Of a stretch of 64,000 nucleotides of DNA, positions 29,325 through 39,154 are shown in pieces; the first letter of the stretch is position 1, and each line of letters opens with the position of its first letter. Source of the stretch: Levilactobacillus brevis ATCC 14869 = DSM 20054 (GTDB taxonomy: Bacteria; Bacillota; Bacilli; Lactobacillales; Lactobacillaceae); the NCBI RefSeq assembly GCF_001433855.1, contig NZ_AZCP01000002.1, positions 62,001 through 126,000 of the forward strand, given 5' to 3'. The position numbers and the translations under genes were made by a program. Below the pieces are notes generated by a model, which was not told where the DNA came from, ran no database searches, and saw nothing but the letters and a program-made list of their open reading frames with translations.

Positions 29325-29353
29325 TTGACAACGTTTCCACTTGTCGGTAAGAT
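29325..29353 (+). promoter_or_regulatory. Promoter of the polyprenyl diphosphate synthase gene, with overlapping cre candidate
   Basis: A perfect TTGACA (29325-29330) and TAAGAT (29348-29353) are 17 bases apart. TGACAACGTTTCCA at 29326-29339 matches 12 of 14 cre positions and covers the -35, so CcpA could block this promoter. Confidence 0.65.
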
Positions 29354-29385
29354 AAATTTTAATGTAACCATTAGTGAGGTGCAAA

Positions 29386-30363
29386 ATGGATCGACAACTT
29401 TGGCGGCAATTTCCTCAAGTGGAGCCGCAACTAACCGCATTGCAAGATTACTTATTGCGTACGGTTCAGCTGGACAACCAACCCATTCATCATAAAATAT
29501 TAGCGCTATTAAAATCCGGCGGCAAGTTGTTGCGTCCCGGTTATTTTTACTTATTTTCAACGTTTGGTAATGCGGCAACTCCAGCCCAACTCCAAGCTGG
29601 CGCAGCAGCCATTGAGATTCTCCACGTTGGCACGTTGATTCATGACGACGTGATTGATGATTCACCAACTAGACGTGGCGTCCGAACGATTCAGATGACA
29701 TATGGGCAACGCAATGCCATCTACGCTGGGGACTTTATGTTTACGGTCTACTTTGACCAAGTATTGAAGTCAACGACGGACCGGTCACTAATTCAAAACC
29801 ACATCGATGCTATGCACCGCATCTTACAAGGCGAATTGCATCAAATGGATCTAAACTATCGTGAAGACATCACCTTAGATGCCTACCTCAACGAAATTGC
29901 GGGTAAGACGGCGGAATTGTTTGCCTTAAGCTGCTATCAAGGCGCGCAATTGGCCGGTGCGCCGCAAAGCGTTATCGACCGTACCCGTGATATTGGCATC
30001 GCGATTGGGTGTGCTTATCAAATGCTCGACGATATTTTAGATTACGCCGGTGATCCTAAAAAAACCCAGAAGCCCGTTCTAGAAGACTTACGCTCTGGCG
30101 TCTACTCCCTGCCCCTGCTATTGAGCTTATCGCACGCACCACGTGACTTTCATAAGTTGTTAAAGAAAAAACAAGCGATGACTTTAGAGGACATCAAGCA
30201 CGTCCAAGCATTAGTGGCGCAATATGACGGGGTCGGCGCGGCTAAACAATTGGCCCAAGACTATACTGACCGGGCTTTGACCTTAATTCAGCAGTTACCA
30301 GTTGGTTCAGCACAACAGTCATTAGAACAACTGACCCGCCTATTGTTACGCCGCGACCATTAA
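29386..30363 (+). CDS. Trans-polyprenyl diphosphate synthase (menaquinone side chain)
   Basis: The enzyme extends farnesyl- or geranylgeranyl-diphosphate with isopentenyl diphosphate to the long tail used by MenA. Both aspartate-rich motifs are visible: HDDVIDDSPTRRG at about residue 85 and YQMLDDILDYAGD at about residue 210. Length is ~325 residues. I use the ATG at 29386, with GAGGTG 4 bases upstream. It could be named ispB or hepT; chain length cannot be read safely from sequence. Divergence from menA supports a role in quinone synthesis. Confidence 0.9.
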   Translation: MDRQLWRQFPQVEPQLTALQDYLLRTVQLDNQPIHHKILALLKSGGKLLRPGYFYLFSTFGNAATPAQLQAGAAAIEILHVGTLIHDDVIDDSPTRRGVRTIQMTYGQRNAIYAGDFMFTVYFDQVLKSTTDRSLIQNHIDAMHRILQGELHQMDLNYREDITLDAYLNEIAGKTAELFALSCYQGAQLAGAPQSVIDRTRDIGIAIGCAYQMLDDILDYAGDPKKTQKPVLEDLRSGVYSLPLLLSLSHAPRDFHKLLKKKQAMTLEDIKHVQALVAQYDGVGAAKQLAQDYTDRALTLIQQLPVGSAQQSLEQLTRLLLRRDH

Positions 30364-30523
30364 TTGACCTTGGAGATAACAGCGTGCGATTACTAAATTG
30401 AGTTATAAGACGTCGTCAATCTTCTTGAATCTCGAATCCGTGATATGAGTAATCAGACTTGTGGTTGGCTTTCACTATGGTTAAAAGATATTTAACGGTC
30501 TTGTTCATGCAAACGACCACTGC

Positions 30524-30555
30524 GACCTTATCCTTTTGGGGATGAGGTCTTTTTG
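30524..30555 (+). terminator. Terminator downstream of the polyprenyl diphosphate synthase gene
   Basis: GACCTTATCC and GGATGAGGTC (30524-30533, 30540-30549) form a 10-base stem with one G-U pair, followed by TTTTT. The 313-base gap between this gene and cydC holds this hairpin and the next, and I see no gene in it. Confidence 0.85.
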
Positions 30556-30627
30556 CGTTTCCGAATATCTGGTGTCGAAATGTGCGCTAAAAAGCAGATA
30601 TTCGCCTTTTGATGCGCTCATTTTTAT

Positions 30628-30659
30628 AAAAAAAGACGCCAGCCTAATCGACTGACGTC
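30628..30659 (-). terminator. Terminator of the cyd operon
   Basis: An 8-base stem (GACGTCAG / CTGGCGTC on the minus strand, one G-U pair) is followed by seven T. It lies 18 bases beyond the cydC stop. Confidence 0.85.
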
Positions 30660-30676
30660 CCAAATTTCCTAAGACT

Positions 30677-32416
30677 TTAATGGCCGCGATCCAAATCATA
30701 CAAAGCCCGAAAACGAGCATTATTTTGATACAGATCTTGCGGACTCCCTTGCATGTCGAACTGACCATGCTCAATGAAGCGGACCTGATCGACATGGTTA
30801 ATCCCCGCCAAATGGTGCGTTACCCAGATGATCGTCTTATCATGTAGAACCTTAAAGACGGTATCCAACAAGTGTTGTTCCGTAATCGGGTCCAAGCTAA
30901 CGGTAGGTTCATCTAAAATGATAATCGGTGCATCTTGGAGTAAGATCCGTGCCAAGGATAATCGCTGACGTTCACCGCCAGAAAAGCGGCTACCGGCCTC
31001 TTGAACCTGTGTATTATACCCATCAGGCAATCGGCTAATCAGCTCATCGAGTTCAACCGCCTTGACCGCCGCTCGAACGTCATCATCCGTCGCCTGCAAG
31101 TTTCCTAGCCGAACATTGTTCATCACGGTCGTGTTAAATAAATAGGGTTGTTGGTCAAGCACACCAAAGAGTTGTGCCCGTTGCGCCTGTAGTTGATCAA
31201 TGGACACCCCATTTAAAGTAACCCGACCGCTGTTGGGCTGTTCATCCCCTAAAATCAGTTTCAGCAGCGTACTTTTGCCGGTACCGCTGGGACCCAGTAG
31301 TGCCAGTTTTTCTCCGGGATGTAACGTAAGCGATAAATCACTTAGGACTTCTCGTTTGGCCCCCGAATAAGTGAATCGCACATGATCCAGCGTCAAATCG
31401 GTAAGCGGCCCAATGGTGGTCTGTGCGACTGGTTGCTCCGGTGTGGCCTCATCCAGACTGTTAACTCGCCGAATTGAATCCTGGTAGACTGGCCATTCAC
31501 TAACGCCTTGACTCATATCAGCAAAGGGTTCCACGGCCGGAAATAGAGCCAAACCAAACGCCGCTACCCAGTTAGCTTCTGCCTGATTATGCGTGAACGT
31601 CACGCCAGCCCACCACACAATTAGAACCACTGCGGCACCAAAAACAAACTGAATGGCAAAGTTCCGCCACCACTGGAAATGGTGGTCAGCCCGCCGCAGG
31701 GTGGCAATGCGGTCGATGGGTTGCTCTTGTTGCTGCAAAAAAGCTTGTCGGCGGCCAGAAATCAACCAGTCCCCGAGCCCCAATACGGCATCTGTCAATT
31801 GGGTATAGAATTGCCGCTGGACTTGTCGCGCCTGAAATTCACGGCGACCATTTGCGGCGACCGATACTAACGGCATGACAATCACAATGACGCCCAGTAA
31901 GATGAGCATGAGTAACCCAAAGGCCCAATTGAAGTAACCAATCCCAACAGCGACAAATAAATACAATAGCCAACCAATCACTAACGGAAAGACCGTGCGC
32001 AAATAGAGGTTTTCAATGTGATCAATGTCATCAGCTAGAATACTGAGGACATCCCCCGTTTGATGCGTTTGCCGAATCGCAACGGCTTGCTTTTCCACTG
32101 CCTGATACAGGCGCTTACGAAAGTCCGAGACAATCCGCAATACCCAGTTATGACTGGTTAACCGTTCCACGTAACGAAAGGCTGGCCGGCCGATCCCAAA
32201 GGCCCGGGCTAGGACAATCGGGACATAAATCATCAAAATATTATAAGGGTGTGTCGCTGCTCGACTAATCAGATAGCCGGAGTTAAACATCAACGCACCA
32301 CCACAAAAGAACGTCATAAAACCTAAGAACAGCACGAGTACCAATAATTTGCGGTAACGTCGCAGATAGGGCATTACCCAGTGGTCGTGCTTAAAGGTTG
32401 TCAAGAAACCCTTCAT
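30677..32416 (-). CDS. cydC: Heterodimeric ABC exporter subunit CydC
   Basis: This is one half of the CydDC transporter, which exports glutathione/cysteine and is needed to assemble cytochrome bd. The 579-residue protein has six membrane helices (residues ~20-310) and an ATPase domain with Walker A LLGPSGTGKSTLLK, signature FSGGERQRL and Walker B IIILDEPTVSLD. It overlaps cydD by four bases. Naming of the two halves differs between Bacillus and E. coli; I call the second gene cydC. Confidence 0.9.
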   Translation of the reverse strand: MKGFLTTFKHDHWVMPYLRRYRKLLVLVLFLGFMTFFCGGALMFNSGYLISRAATHPYNILMIYVPIVLARAFGIGRPAFRYVERLTSHNWVLRIVSDFRKRLYQAVEKQAVAIRQTHQTGDVLSILADDIDHIENLYLRTVFPLVIGWLLYLFVAVGIGYFNWAFGLLMLILLGVIVIVMPLVSVAANGRREFQARQVQRQFYTQLTDAVLGLGDWLISGRRQAFLQQQEQPIDRIATLRRADHHFQWWRNFAIQFVFGAAVVLIVWWAGVTFTHNQAEANWVAAFGLALFPAVEPFADMSQGVSEWPVYQDSIRRVNSLDEATPEQPVAQTTIGPLTDLTLDHVRFTYSGAKREVLSDLSLTLHPGEKLALLGPSGTGKSTLLKLILGDEQPNSGRVTLNGVSIDQLQAQRAQLFGVLDQQPYLFNTTVMNNVRLGNLQATDDDVRAAVKAVELDELISRLPDGYNTQVQEAGSRFSGGERQRLSLARILLQDAPIIILDEPTVSLDPITEQHLLDTVFKVLHDKTIIWVTHHLAGINHVDQVRFIEHGQFDMQGSPQDLYQNNARFRALYDLDRGH

Positions 32417-34146
32417 TTGGTCGTCGCCCCTTCCATCTCTGATCGTAGCCGGACGTAAGCCCCATTGCGGCGTTGTAAGTCGTCAGGTGTTCCCTGTTCC
32501 ACAATTTTGCCGTGATCCAGAACTAAAATATAATCCATTTCGTTCATCCAGTGAAGCCGGTGCGTGGCAAAGAAAACCACGTGATTCTCAAAGACCGGTA
32601 GCATCGTTTGCTTCAATTCAACTTCGGTTTCAATATCTAAGTGGGCAGTCGGCTCATCAAACAATAGAATCCGCCGGGAATCATCCAGAAAGGCCCGGGC
32701 TAACGCAATCCGTTGCGCTTGCCCCCCACTGACGCCACGAGCACCTTCGCCAATCGGCGTCGCTAAACCATCAGGTAGACTGGCAATCCAGTCTTGCAAT
32801 CCGGCTTTATCCGCAGCAGCTGCAACTGCGTCATCACTGGCATCAGGTGCGTAGAAAGCCAGATTATCCCGTAAGCTGGCATGGAATAAATAGGGTGACT
32901 GCGGAATATAGACAAAACTGTGCTGCCAAGCCGTTTGATCCAAATGTGGCACGGTCACATCATTCACTGTGATTTGACCGTCACGCGGGCTGAGAAAGCC
33001 GCCTAAGGTATTAATCAGCGTCGACTTCCCTGAACCAGAAGCACCAATAATACCAATCTTTTGAAACCCTTGAACGCGAAAGTTCAAATCATGAAGTGTC
33101 GGTGCCCCATCACCGTAGCTCACATTGACGTGTTCAAACTGAATCGTGTCGTCTGCCTGCCAAACCGGATTGCGTTCAGGCAATAACGCCCGATCAGTCG
33201 GCACTGGCCGCTGTAAGACATCCAAGACCGCTGTTAGGGCATTCTTCCCATTCAACGTCGCATGATAATCATTGGCAAAATTACGAATAGGGGCAAAATA
33301 ATCGGGTGCCAACGTTAAAATAACCAGCGCTGGCAACAGCTGAATCGTACTATCCATTAACCCAAAACCTAAAAAGACCGCCACAATAGCAATCGATAAC
33401 GTGGTAAAGAAATCGAGCGCAAAGGTCGATGTCATAGCGATGGTCAGTGTGGCCATCGTTTTCTTGCGATAATCTTCACTGACTTGATAGACGTTATCGG
33501 CATACTGTTCATTTAGCCCCAACTGTTTAAGCGTGGGCAGGCCCCGCAGGGTATCCACAAAATGGTTGGAGAGCCGTTGATATCCGGCATATTGCCGGTC
33601 GGCTCTGGCTTGTGCTGCTAGTCCCAGAATGATCATAAAGAGAATAATTAAGGGATAGATAGCCAGTAAGAACAGCGCCTCTTTCCACTGAATGGTTGCA
33701 ATGTAGATCAGGACTAGCCACGGCGTAATCGACAGATCCACCACCTTACCGATAATCATCATCAGATAGGTCTGAATCTTGTCAATGCCCTCTAGCCCCA
33801 TGGTAACGACATTCCCGGTCCCCTTTTCGGCGACAACGCTGGGGCCAAGGTCAAATAACTTCGCCATAAACTGTTGCCGTAAGGTCTTGGTGCTTTTCTC
33901 CACAAAAGGATAGAGGCACCAGTTCTTGAAAACGGTTAATAAATGTCGCGCCAAAAACGCTACCGCAAATAACGCCAAGGGTGTGACAATGGTGCCAACG
34001 GGCTGTTGACGCCATAACCGAACGATGGCCACAGATAAGTATTGGGCCTGCAGAATAATCATAATGGCTTGAATGACGGTTAGAATCGTCTCAATCACCA
34101 TCGCCGGCTTAATACCCGGAAATTTGAAAACACGTTGATCAATCAA
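32413..34146 (-). CDS. cydD: Heterodimeric ABC exporter subunit CydD
   Basis: This is the partner half of the cytochrome bd assembly exporter. It has an N-terminal six-helix membrane domain and a C-terminal ATPase domain with Walker A GASGSGKSTLINTL, signature VSGGQAQRIAL and Walker B LFDEPTAHLD. The start is probably the TTG at 34146 (IDQRVFKF follows), which has GAGGGGG 7 bases upstream; the longer open frame has no site. A 96-base gap separates it from cydB. Confidence 0.9.
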   Translation of the reverse strand: MIDQRVFKFPGIKPAMVIETILTVIQAIMIILQAQYLSVAIVRLWRQQPVGTIVTPLALFAVAFLARHLLTVFKNWCLYPFVEKSTKTLRQQFMAKLFDLGPSVVAEKGTGNVVTMGLEGIDKIQTYLMMIIGKVVDLSITPWLVLIYIATIQWKEALFLLAIYPLIILFMIILGLAAQARADRQYAGYQRLSNHFVDTLRGLPTLKQLGLNEQYADNVYQVSEDYRKKTMATLTIAMTSTFALDFFTTLSIAIVAVFLGFGLMDSTIQLLPALVILTLAPDYFAPIRNFANDYHATLNGKNALTAVLDVLQRPVPTDRALLPERNPVWQADDTIQFEHVNVSYGDGAPTLHDLNFRVQGFQKIGIIGASGSGKSTLINTLGGFLSPRDGQITVNDVTVPHLDQTAWQHSFVYIPQSPYLFHASLRDNLAFYAPDASDDAVAAAADKAGLQDWIASLPDGLATPIGEGARGVSGGQAQRIALARAFLDDSRRILLFDEPTAHLDIETEVELKQTMLPVFENHVVFFATHRLHWMNEMDYILVLDHGKIVEQGTPDDLQRRNGAYVRLRSEMEGATTK

Positions 34147-34242
34147 AAAAACGCCCCCTCGTAACAAGTGATAACACTAATGCTATGATAGCATTTTTCG
34201 CGTGTCAGAACTTGCCGAAGCGGCGTTTTCACTGAATTTTAT

Positions 34243-35253
34243 TTAAGCATTTTGTTTCGGTGACGCTAAACGCTTGTAGAAGACCCAGTAACTCCAGATG
34301 AAGTAGATCAAGACGATTGGCAAGATGCTAAAGGTCAAGATGGTCATCAGGTGTAACGTGTACGGGGAGTTCGAAGAGTTCTTGATTAGTAAGGAGTAAG
34401 CTGGATTGTTGGCCACCATGACCCGTGGGAATAACCCATTAAAGATCAAGACCACAACGCTAATCAAGCCTAGACCACTACCAATAAAGGACAACCATTC
34501 ATGATTCTTCAAGACACCCCAGTAAGCTAAGCAGGTAAAGACAACTAACGCGACTACAATGGCCGTCGTGGTCATCGGCTTCTTACTGAAGAAATCCGTA
34601 AAGAAGAATAAGAGAATGGCAAAGACGACTTCACCGGCAAAGAGTACCGGATAGAGAACCTTATTCCAAGACAAAGCACGTTCACGCAGTTCACCGGTGG
34701 TCTTCAACCGAATGAAGTTCAGCCCATGAACCAGACAGAGGACCACAATGGCCACCCCACCAACGATGGAGAACAGGTTCACGTAATCAAAGAAGTGCGC
34801 TGTCATATCGCCGTTCTTATCAATGGGCATCCCCTTAATCATGGATGTAAATAGCATCCCGAAGAGAAAGGCGGCACAGAAACTACCAATCGTACCGGCC
34901 CATTCCCAGAAGGTCCGCCAACGCTGAGTTTCCATGTTAGCCCGGAATTCAAAGGAGACTCCCCGGAAAATCAAGGCGGCTAGAATGCAGAATAAAACGA
35001 GGTAATACCCAGAAAACAGGGTGGCATACCACATTGGGAATGAGGCAAACATTGCCCCACCAGCTGTAATCAGCCATACTTCGTTACCGTCCCAGTGAGG
35101 TCCAATGGAACGGATAACCACGTCACGTTCAGCATCATTTTTGGCAAAACTCTTAATCAACATGCCGACGCCGAAGTCAAAGCCTTCAAGGAAGAAGAAC
35201 CCACTGAACAAGACGCCAATCAGAATAAACCAGAGTAATTGTAGACTAGTCAT
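34243..35253 (-). CDS. cydB: Cytochrome bd quinol oxidase subunit II
   Basis: CydB is the second membrane subunit of cytochrome bd. The ~336-residue protein has the typical opening LQLLWFILIGVLFSGFFFLEGFDFGVGML, the DGNEVWLITAGGAMFASFP loop, and about eight membrane helices. The ATG at 35253 has GGGGGCG 7 bases upstream and overlaps the end of cydA by 8 bases; a longer frame into cydA lacks a site. It acts with CydA to reduce O2 with electrons from (demethyl)menaquinol. Confidence 0.95.
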   Translation of the reverse strand: MTSLQLLWFILIGVLFSGFFFLEGFDFGVGMLIKSFAKNDAERDVVIRSIGPHWDGNEVWLITAGGAMFASFPMWYATLFSGYYLVLFCILAALIFRGVSFEFRANMETQRWRTFWEWAGTIGSFCAAFLFGMLFTSMIKGMPIDKNGDMTAHFFDYVNLFSIVGGVAIVVLCLVHGLNFIRLKTTGELRERALSWNKVLYPVLFAGEVVFAILLFFFTDFFSKKPMTTTAIVVALVVFTCLAYWGVLKNHEWLSFIGSGLGLISVVVLIFNGLFPRVMVANNPAYSLLIKNSSNSPYTLHLMTILTFSILPIVLIYFIWSYWVFYKRLASPKQNA

Positions 35254-36697
35254 GGTTGAACGCCCCCTTTGAATATGGATCAAGCTCGGTATCACTCGTG
35301 GCATAGCCATCTGTGTTGTCGACGTCTGGACCAGCCTTCAAAGCTCGATGACTGAGGACGACCATGACTACCCCCATCCCAGCAAACATTAAGAAGTAGA
35401 CGATGTTACTGGTCAGTAACGAGGCTACGGAAACGTTTGGCGAAACGGCATCAGCGATCGTCAACAGGCCATAAACAATCCATGGATAGCGACCAAACTC
35501 AGTGACAAACCACCCAGCCGTATTAACGACGAATGGTAACCAGAGGCATAGTCCCATGATGTATAAGAACCACCGCTGCTTCATGATAGCCTGTGACTTC
35601 TTACGGTTCATAATCAATCCAACAATGGCCAATAAGGCAAACAAAGCGCCAGCACCGGCCATAATCCGGAAGCTCCAGAACAAGGTATTGGTTGGGACGT
35701 AGTAATTCATATCGCTACCAAACTTCTTGTCATACTTGGCATGTAACTCCTTATTGATGGTGTTCATGCCTTTAACCGTCCCGGTCGTCTTGTGATAACT
35801 TAATAAGTTCAAAACATATGGCACGTCGATCGACCACGTCGACTTGTGTTGCTTAGTGTTGAAGGTGGAAACCGCCGACCATTCACCCTTGTTGGTGGAG
35901 TCCTTATAGAGCCCTTCCATGGCAGCGAACTTCATTGGTTGATTGTTAATCAGATAACGGGTTTGGAAGTCCCCACTGGCGATAGAACCTAGTGAGAAAA
36001 TCAACCCAATGACCAAGGCAACGTTCATGGACTTACGGTAGAAGGACACGTGGTCTTTCTTGAGTAAGCGCCAAGCACAGCAGCCGGCAATCACAAACGA
36101 AGCGGTTACAAATGCCCCAAAAATTACGTGCGGAAATTCATTCCACAGTTGCGGGTTCCCCACAACTTGACCGAAACTCGTCATTTGGACGTGTCCAGTC
36201 TTTTGGTTGATGATGTAACCCAATGGATTTTGCATGAAACTATTGGCAGCCAAGATCCATAAGGCAGACAGTGATGACCCGAACATGACCAACCAAATAA
36301 ATAACGTGTGAACCCATTTGTTAAACCGATCCCAAGTAAACATCCACATCCCAATAAACGTGGATTCCAGGAAAAATGCGGCGAGGGCTTCAATGGCTAA
36401 TGGCGCACCGAAGATGTCCCCCATAAAACGTGAGTATTCCGACCAGTTCATCCCAAATTGGAACTCTTGAATGATCCCGGTCACAACCCCAACGGCAAAG
36501 CTATACAGGAAAATTTTGCCCCAGAACTGCGCCATTTTCTTGTAATCCTCATCACCCTTGATTGCGTACATCGTTTCCATCACGGCCACGACAAACGCCA
36601 GACCGATTGACAACGGTACGAAGAAAAAGTGAAACACCGTCGTCATGGCGAACTGGAAACGGGCAAGCCCAAGGATATCCAGACCCAGATTGAACAT
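35246..36697 (-). CDS. cydA: Cytochrome bd quinol oxidase subunit I
   Basis: CydA carries the three hemes and the quinol site of cytochrome bd. The 483-residue protein has the heme-ligand histidine region FQFAMTTVFHFFFVPLSIG at the N-terminus and the GRYPWIVYGLL segment towards the C-terminus. The total length and the short region before that segment indicate the short Q-loop type usual in Firmicutes. The ATG follows GGGGAGG. Lactobacilli generally lack heme synthesis, so activity probably needs external heme. Confidence 0.95.
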   Translation of the reverse strand: MFNLGLDILGLARFQFAMTTVFHFFFVPLSIGLAFVVAVMETMYAIKGDEDYKKMAQFWGKIFLYSFAVGVVTGIIQEFQFGMNWSEYSRFMGDIFGAPLAIEALAAFFLESTFIGMWMFTWDRFNKWVHTLFIWLVMFGSSLSALWILAANSFMQNPLGYIINQKTGHVQMTSFGQVVGNPQLWNEFPHVIFGAFVTASFVIAGCCAWRLLKKDHVSFYRKSMNVALVIGLIFSLGSIASGDFQTRYLINNQPMKFAAMEGLYKDSTNKGEWSAVSTFNTKQHKSTWSIDVPYVLNLLSYHKTTGTVKGMNTINKELHAKYDKKFGSDMNYYVPTNTLFWSFRIMAGAGALFALLAIVGLIMNRKKSQAIMKQRWFLYIMGLCLWLPFVVNTAGWFVTEFGRYPWIVYGLLTIADAVSPNVSVASLLTSNIVYFLMFAGMGVVMVVLSHRALKAGPDVDNTDGYATSDTELDPYSKGAFNHD

Positions 36698-36753
36698 TGT
36701 TCTAACCTCCCCAATCGTTGTTAGTGTAAATAAATAATTGCTGTCTTGACTTC

Positions 36754-36782
36754 ATTATATCGAGTGATAAGTCAAGTTTCAA
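36754..36782 (-). promoter_or_regulatory. cydA promoter
   Basis: TTGAAA (36777-36782) and a perfect TATAAT (36754-36759) are 17 bases apart and point at cydA, leaving a leader of about 50 bases. Confidence 0.75.
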
Positions 36783-36817
36783 TGATTGGTTACGAATATC
36801 TGCAAAGTTTGTGGTAT

Positions 36818-36835
36818 TTGTGCGATTTTTCACCG
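36818..36835. promoter_or_regulatory. Candidate Rex (NADH-sensing repressor) site upstream of cydA
   Basis: TTGTGCGATTTTTCACCG matches 10 of the 14 fixed positions of TTGTGAANNNNTTCACAA, with both inner half-sites TTGTG and TTCAC intact. It lies 36 bases upstream of the cydA -35. Rex controls cyd genes in several Firmicutes. Confidence 0.4.
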
Positions 36836-36886
36836 CATTTTGTTCGGTCAACTCCGTAACAGATTTGAAAAGGTGTCGCATATCAT

Positions 36887-36898
36887 GTAACCGGTTAC
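36887..36898. repeat. 12-base perfect palindrome upstream of the hydroxyacid dehydrogenase gene
   Basis: GTAACCGGTTAC is a perfect inverted repeat 45 bases upstream of the -10 of the next gene. Its half GTAACCG recurs at 36954-36960, just behind that -10. It may be an operator; I do not know the factor. Confidence 0.4.
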
Positions 36899-36940
36899 TT
36901 TAGCGTCCGAAGATTTTTATGCGAGAAATTAACAAACACG

Positions 36941-36949
36941 TGCTAAAAT
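36941..36949 (+). promoter_or_regulatory. Extended -10 promoter of the hydroxyacid dehydrogenase gene
   Basis: TGCTAAAAT (with TAAAAT at 36944-36949) is an extended -10 element. No convincing -35 is seen. Confidence 0.45.
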
Positions 36950-36985
36950 AAGAGTAACCGAACGAAGTTAAGGAGGCCTTTTGTG

Positions 36986-37933
36986 ATGACAGAAAAAATT
37001 CTTGCATTTCAAGCATTAACGCCCGCTCAGACCCGTGAATTGGCGGATCAAGACGTGACGGTCGTCCCCGCTAGTGAGTGGCAAAGTGCCACAGAGATTA
37101 GTATCATCTTTGGGTGGAGCCGCCAACATGGTTTGGCAGTCCTCCAAAACCCAGCTAACCAGGTGAAGTGGATTCAAACAGTCAGTGCAGGGATTGATTA
37201 TCTCCCACTTGATTGGATTCGCGAACACCATATTCAGGTTACTAATGCCAGTGGTGCCTACTCGGGCGCAATTGCCGAATCAACATTGGGCTACCTGCTA
37301 TACTTCTTACGTGGCTTCAATGAAGCCGTAAAGAATCAGGCTGGTCACTTCTGGCAACAACCGGCTCGGAGTGACTTGGATGTGTTAGCTAACCAGAAGG
37401 TCGTTATTTATGGGACCGGGAGTATTGGTCAAGCCATTGCCAACCTGCTAAACGGCTTTGGCAACTACCCATTTGGCGTTAACCGATCTGGGCATGGCGT
37501 GACGGGTTTCCAAGGTGCAGTTGCCATGCAAGATGATGCTGACTTGGTCAAGGATGCAGATATTATTATCAATGCGATGCCCGCAACAGCAGAGACCACT
37601 CATTACTTTAATGAAGCTTACTTTAACCAACTGAACGGACTCCGAATTTTCGTGAATGTTGGTCGAGGAAAGTCAGTTGATGAGCAGGCACTGATGCACG
37701 CCCTACTCTATCAAAACGTCTTACATGCAGCCCTAGATGTTTTCGAAAATGAACCACTACCTAAGGACTCTAAACTGTGGAATTACCCGAACGTCTTAAT
37801 CACTCCCCACCAAACTGGTTTTGCGCCAGACAACGCCTTACCAATCTTCGATTATCTTCGCGATAACGTTGAAAGTTTTGTGCAGGATGGTTCACTACAC
37901 GTTAATGTGGCGGATGTGTCACGGGGATATTAA
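36986..37933 (+). CDS. D-2-hydroxyacid dehydrogenase (NAD-dependent)
   Basis: This ~315-residue enzyme of the D-isomer-specific 2-hydroxyacid dehydrogenase family would reduce a 2-oxoacid to its D-hydroxyacid, or the reverse. The Rossmann motif is YGTGSIGQAIANLL, the catalytic Arg is in VNVGRGKSVDE and the Glu/His pair is in FENEPLPKDS and ITPHQTGFA. It is closer to the GhrA/phosphoglycerate dehydrogenase branch than to D-lactate dehydrogenase. The substrate is unknown. The ATG at 36986 lies 9 bases behind AGGAGG; a GTG directly before it is also possible. It is transcribed alone, between cydA and a terminator. Confidence 0.85.
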   Translation: MTEKILAFQALTPAQTRELADQDVTVVPASEWQSATEISIIFGWSRQHGLAVLQNPANQVKWIQTVSAGIDYLPLDWIREHHIQVTNASGAYSGAIAESTLGYLLYFLRGFNEAVKNQAGHFWQQPARSDLDVLANQKVVIYGTGSIGQAIANLLNGFGNYPFGVNRSGHGVTGFQGAVAMQDDADLVKDADIIINAMPATAETTHYFNEAYFNQLNGLRIFVNVGRGKSVDEQALMHALLYQNVLHAALDVFENEPLPKDSKLWNYPNVLITPHQTGFAPDNALPIFDYLRDNVESFVQDGSLHVNVADVSRGY

Positions 37934-37947
37934 TTAATAGGAACGCA

Positions 37948-37995
37948 AAAGAGATACGATGATTTTATTGATTGAAATCGTCGCATCTCTTTTTT
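37948..37995. terminator. Terminator between the hydroxyacid dehydrogenase gene and rmlB1
   Basis: A long stem (AAAGAGATACGATGATTT with AAATCGTCGCATCTCTTT, a few mismatches) is followed by TTTTTTT on the plus strand and TTTTGC on the minus strand, so it serves both convergent genes. Confidence 0.85.
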
Positions 37996-38029
37996 TGTCG
38001 CCTTGAAACAACGGACCTTTGTTTACAGT

Positions 38030-39040
<1,011 letters not shown>

Positions 39041-39093
39041 TCACCCGCTCCTTCTTTCAAAGCTTATCTGACTTCAGTTTAGCCTATCTGATG

Positions 39094-39135
39094 GTAAAAG
39101 AAAACAGCGGAAGCACTTAGCTTACCACTGTTTTC
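39094..39135 (-). terminator. Terminator of the rml-LCP end of the polysaccharide operon
   Basis: The arms GAAAACAG (39100-39107) and CTGTTTTC (39128-39135), with further pairs inside, are followed by TTTTACC on the minus strand, about 20 bases behind the LCP stop. Confidence 0.75.
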
Positions 39136-39154
39136 TAAATACCCTCTATTCTGC

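Noticed and set aside
29321-29668. 115-codon minus-strand frame before menA
   Set aside because: It is mostly antisense to the polyprenyl diphosphate synthase gene and covers the divergent promoters.
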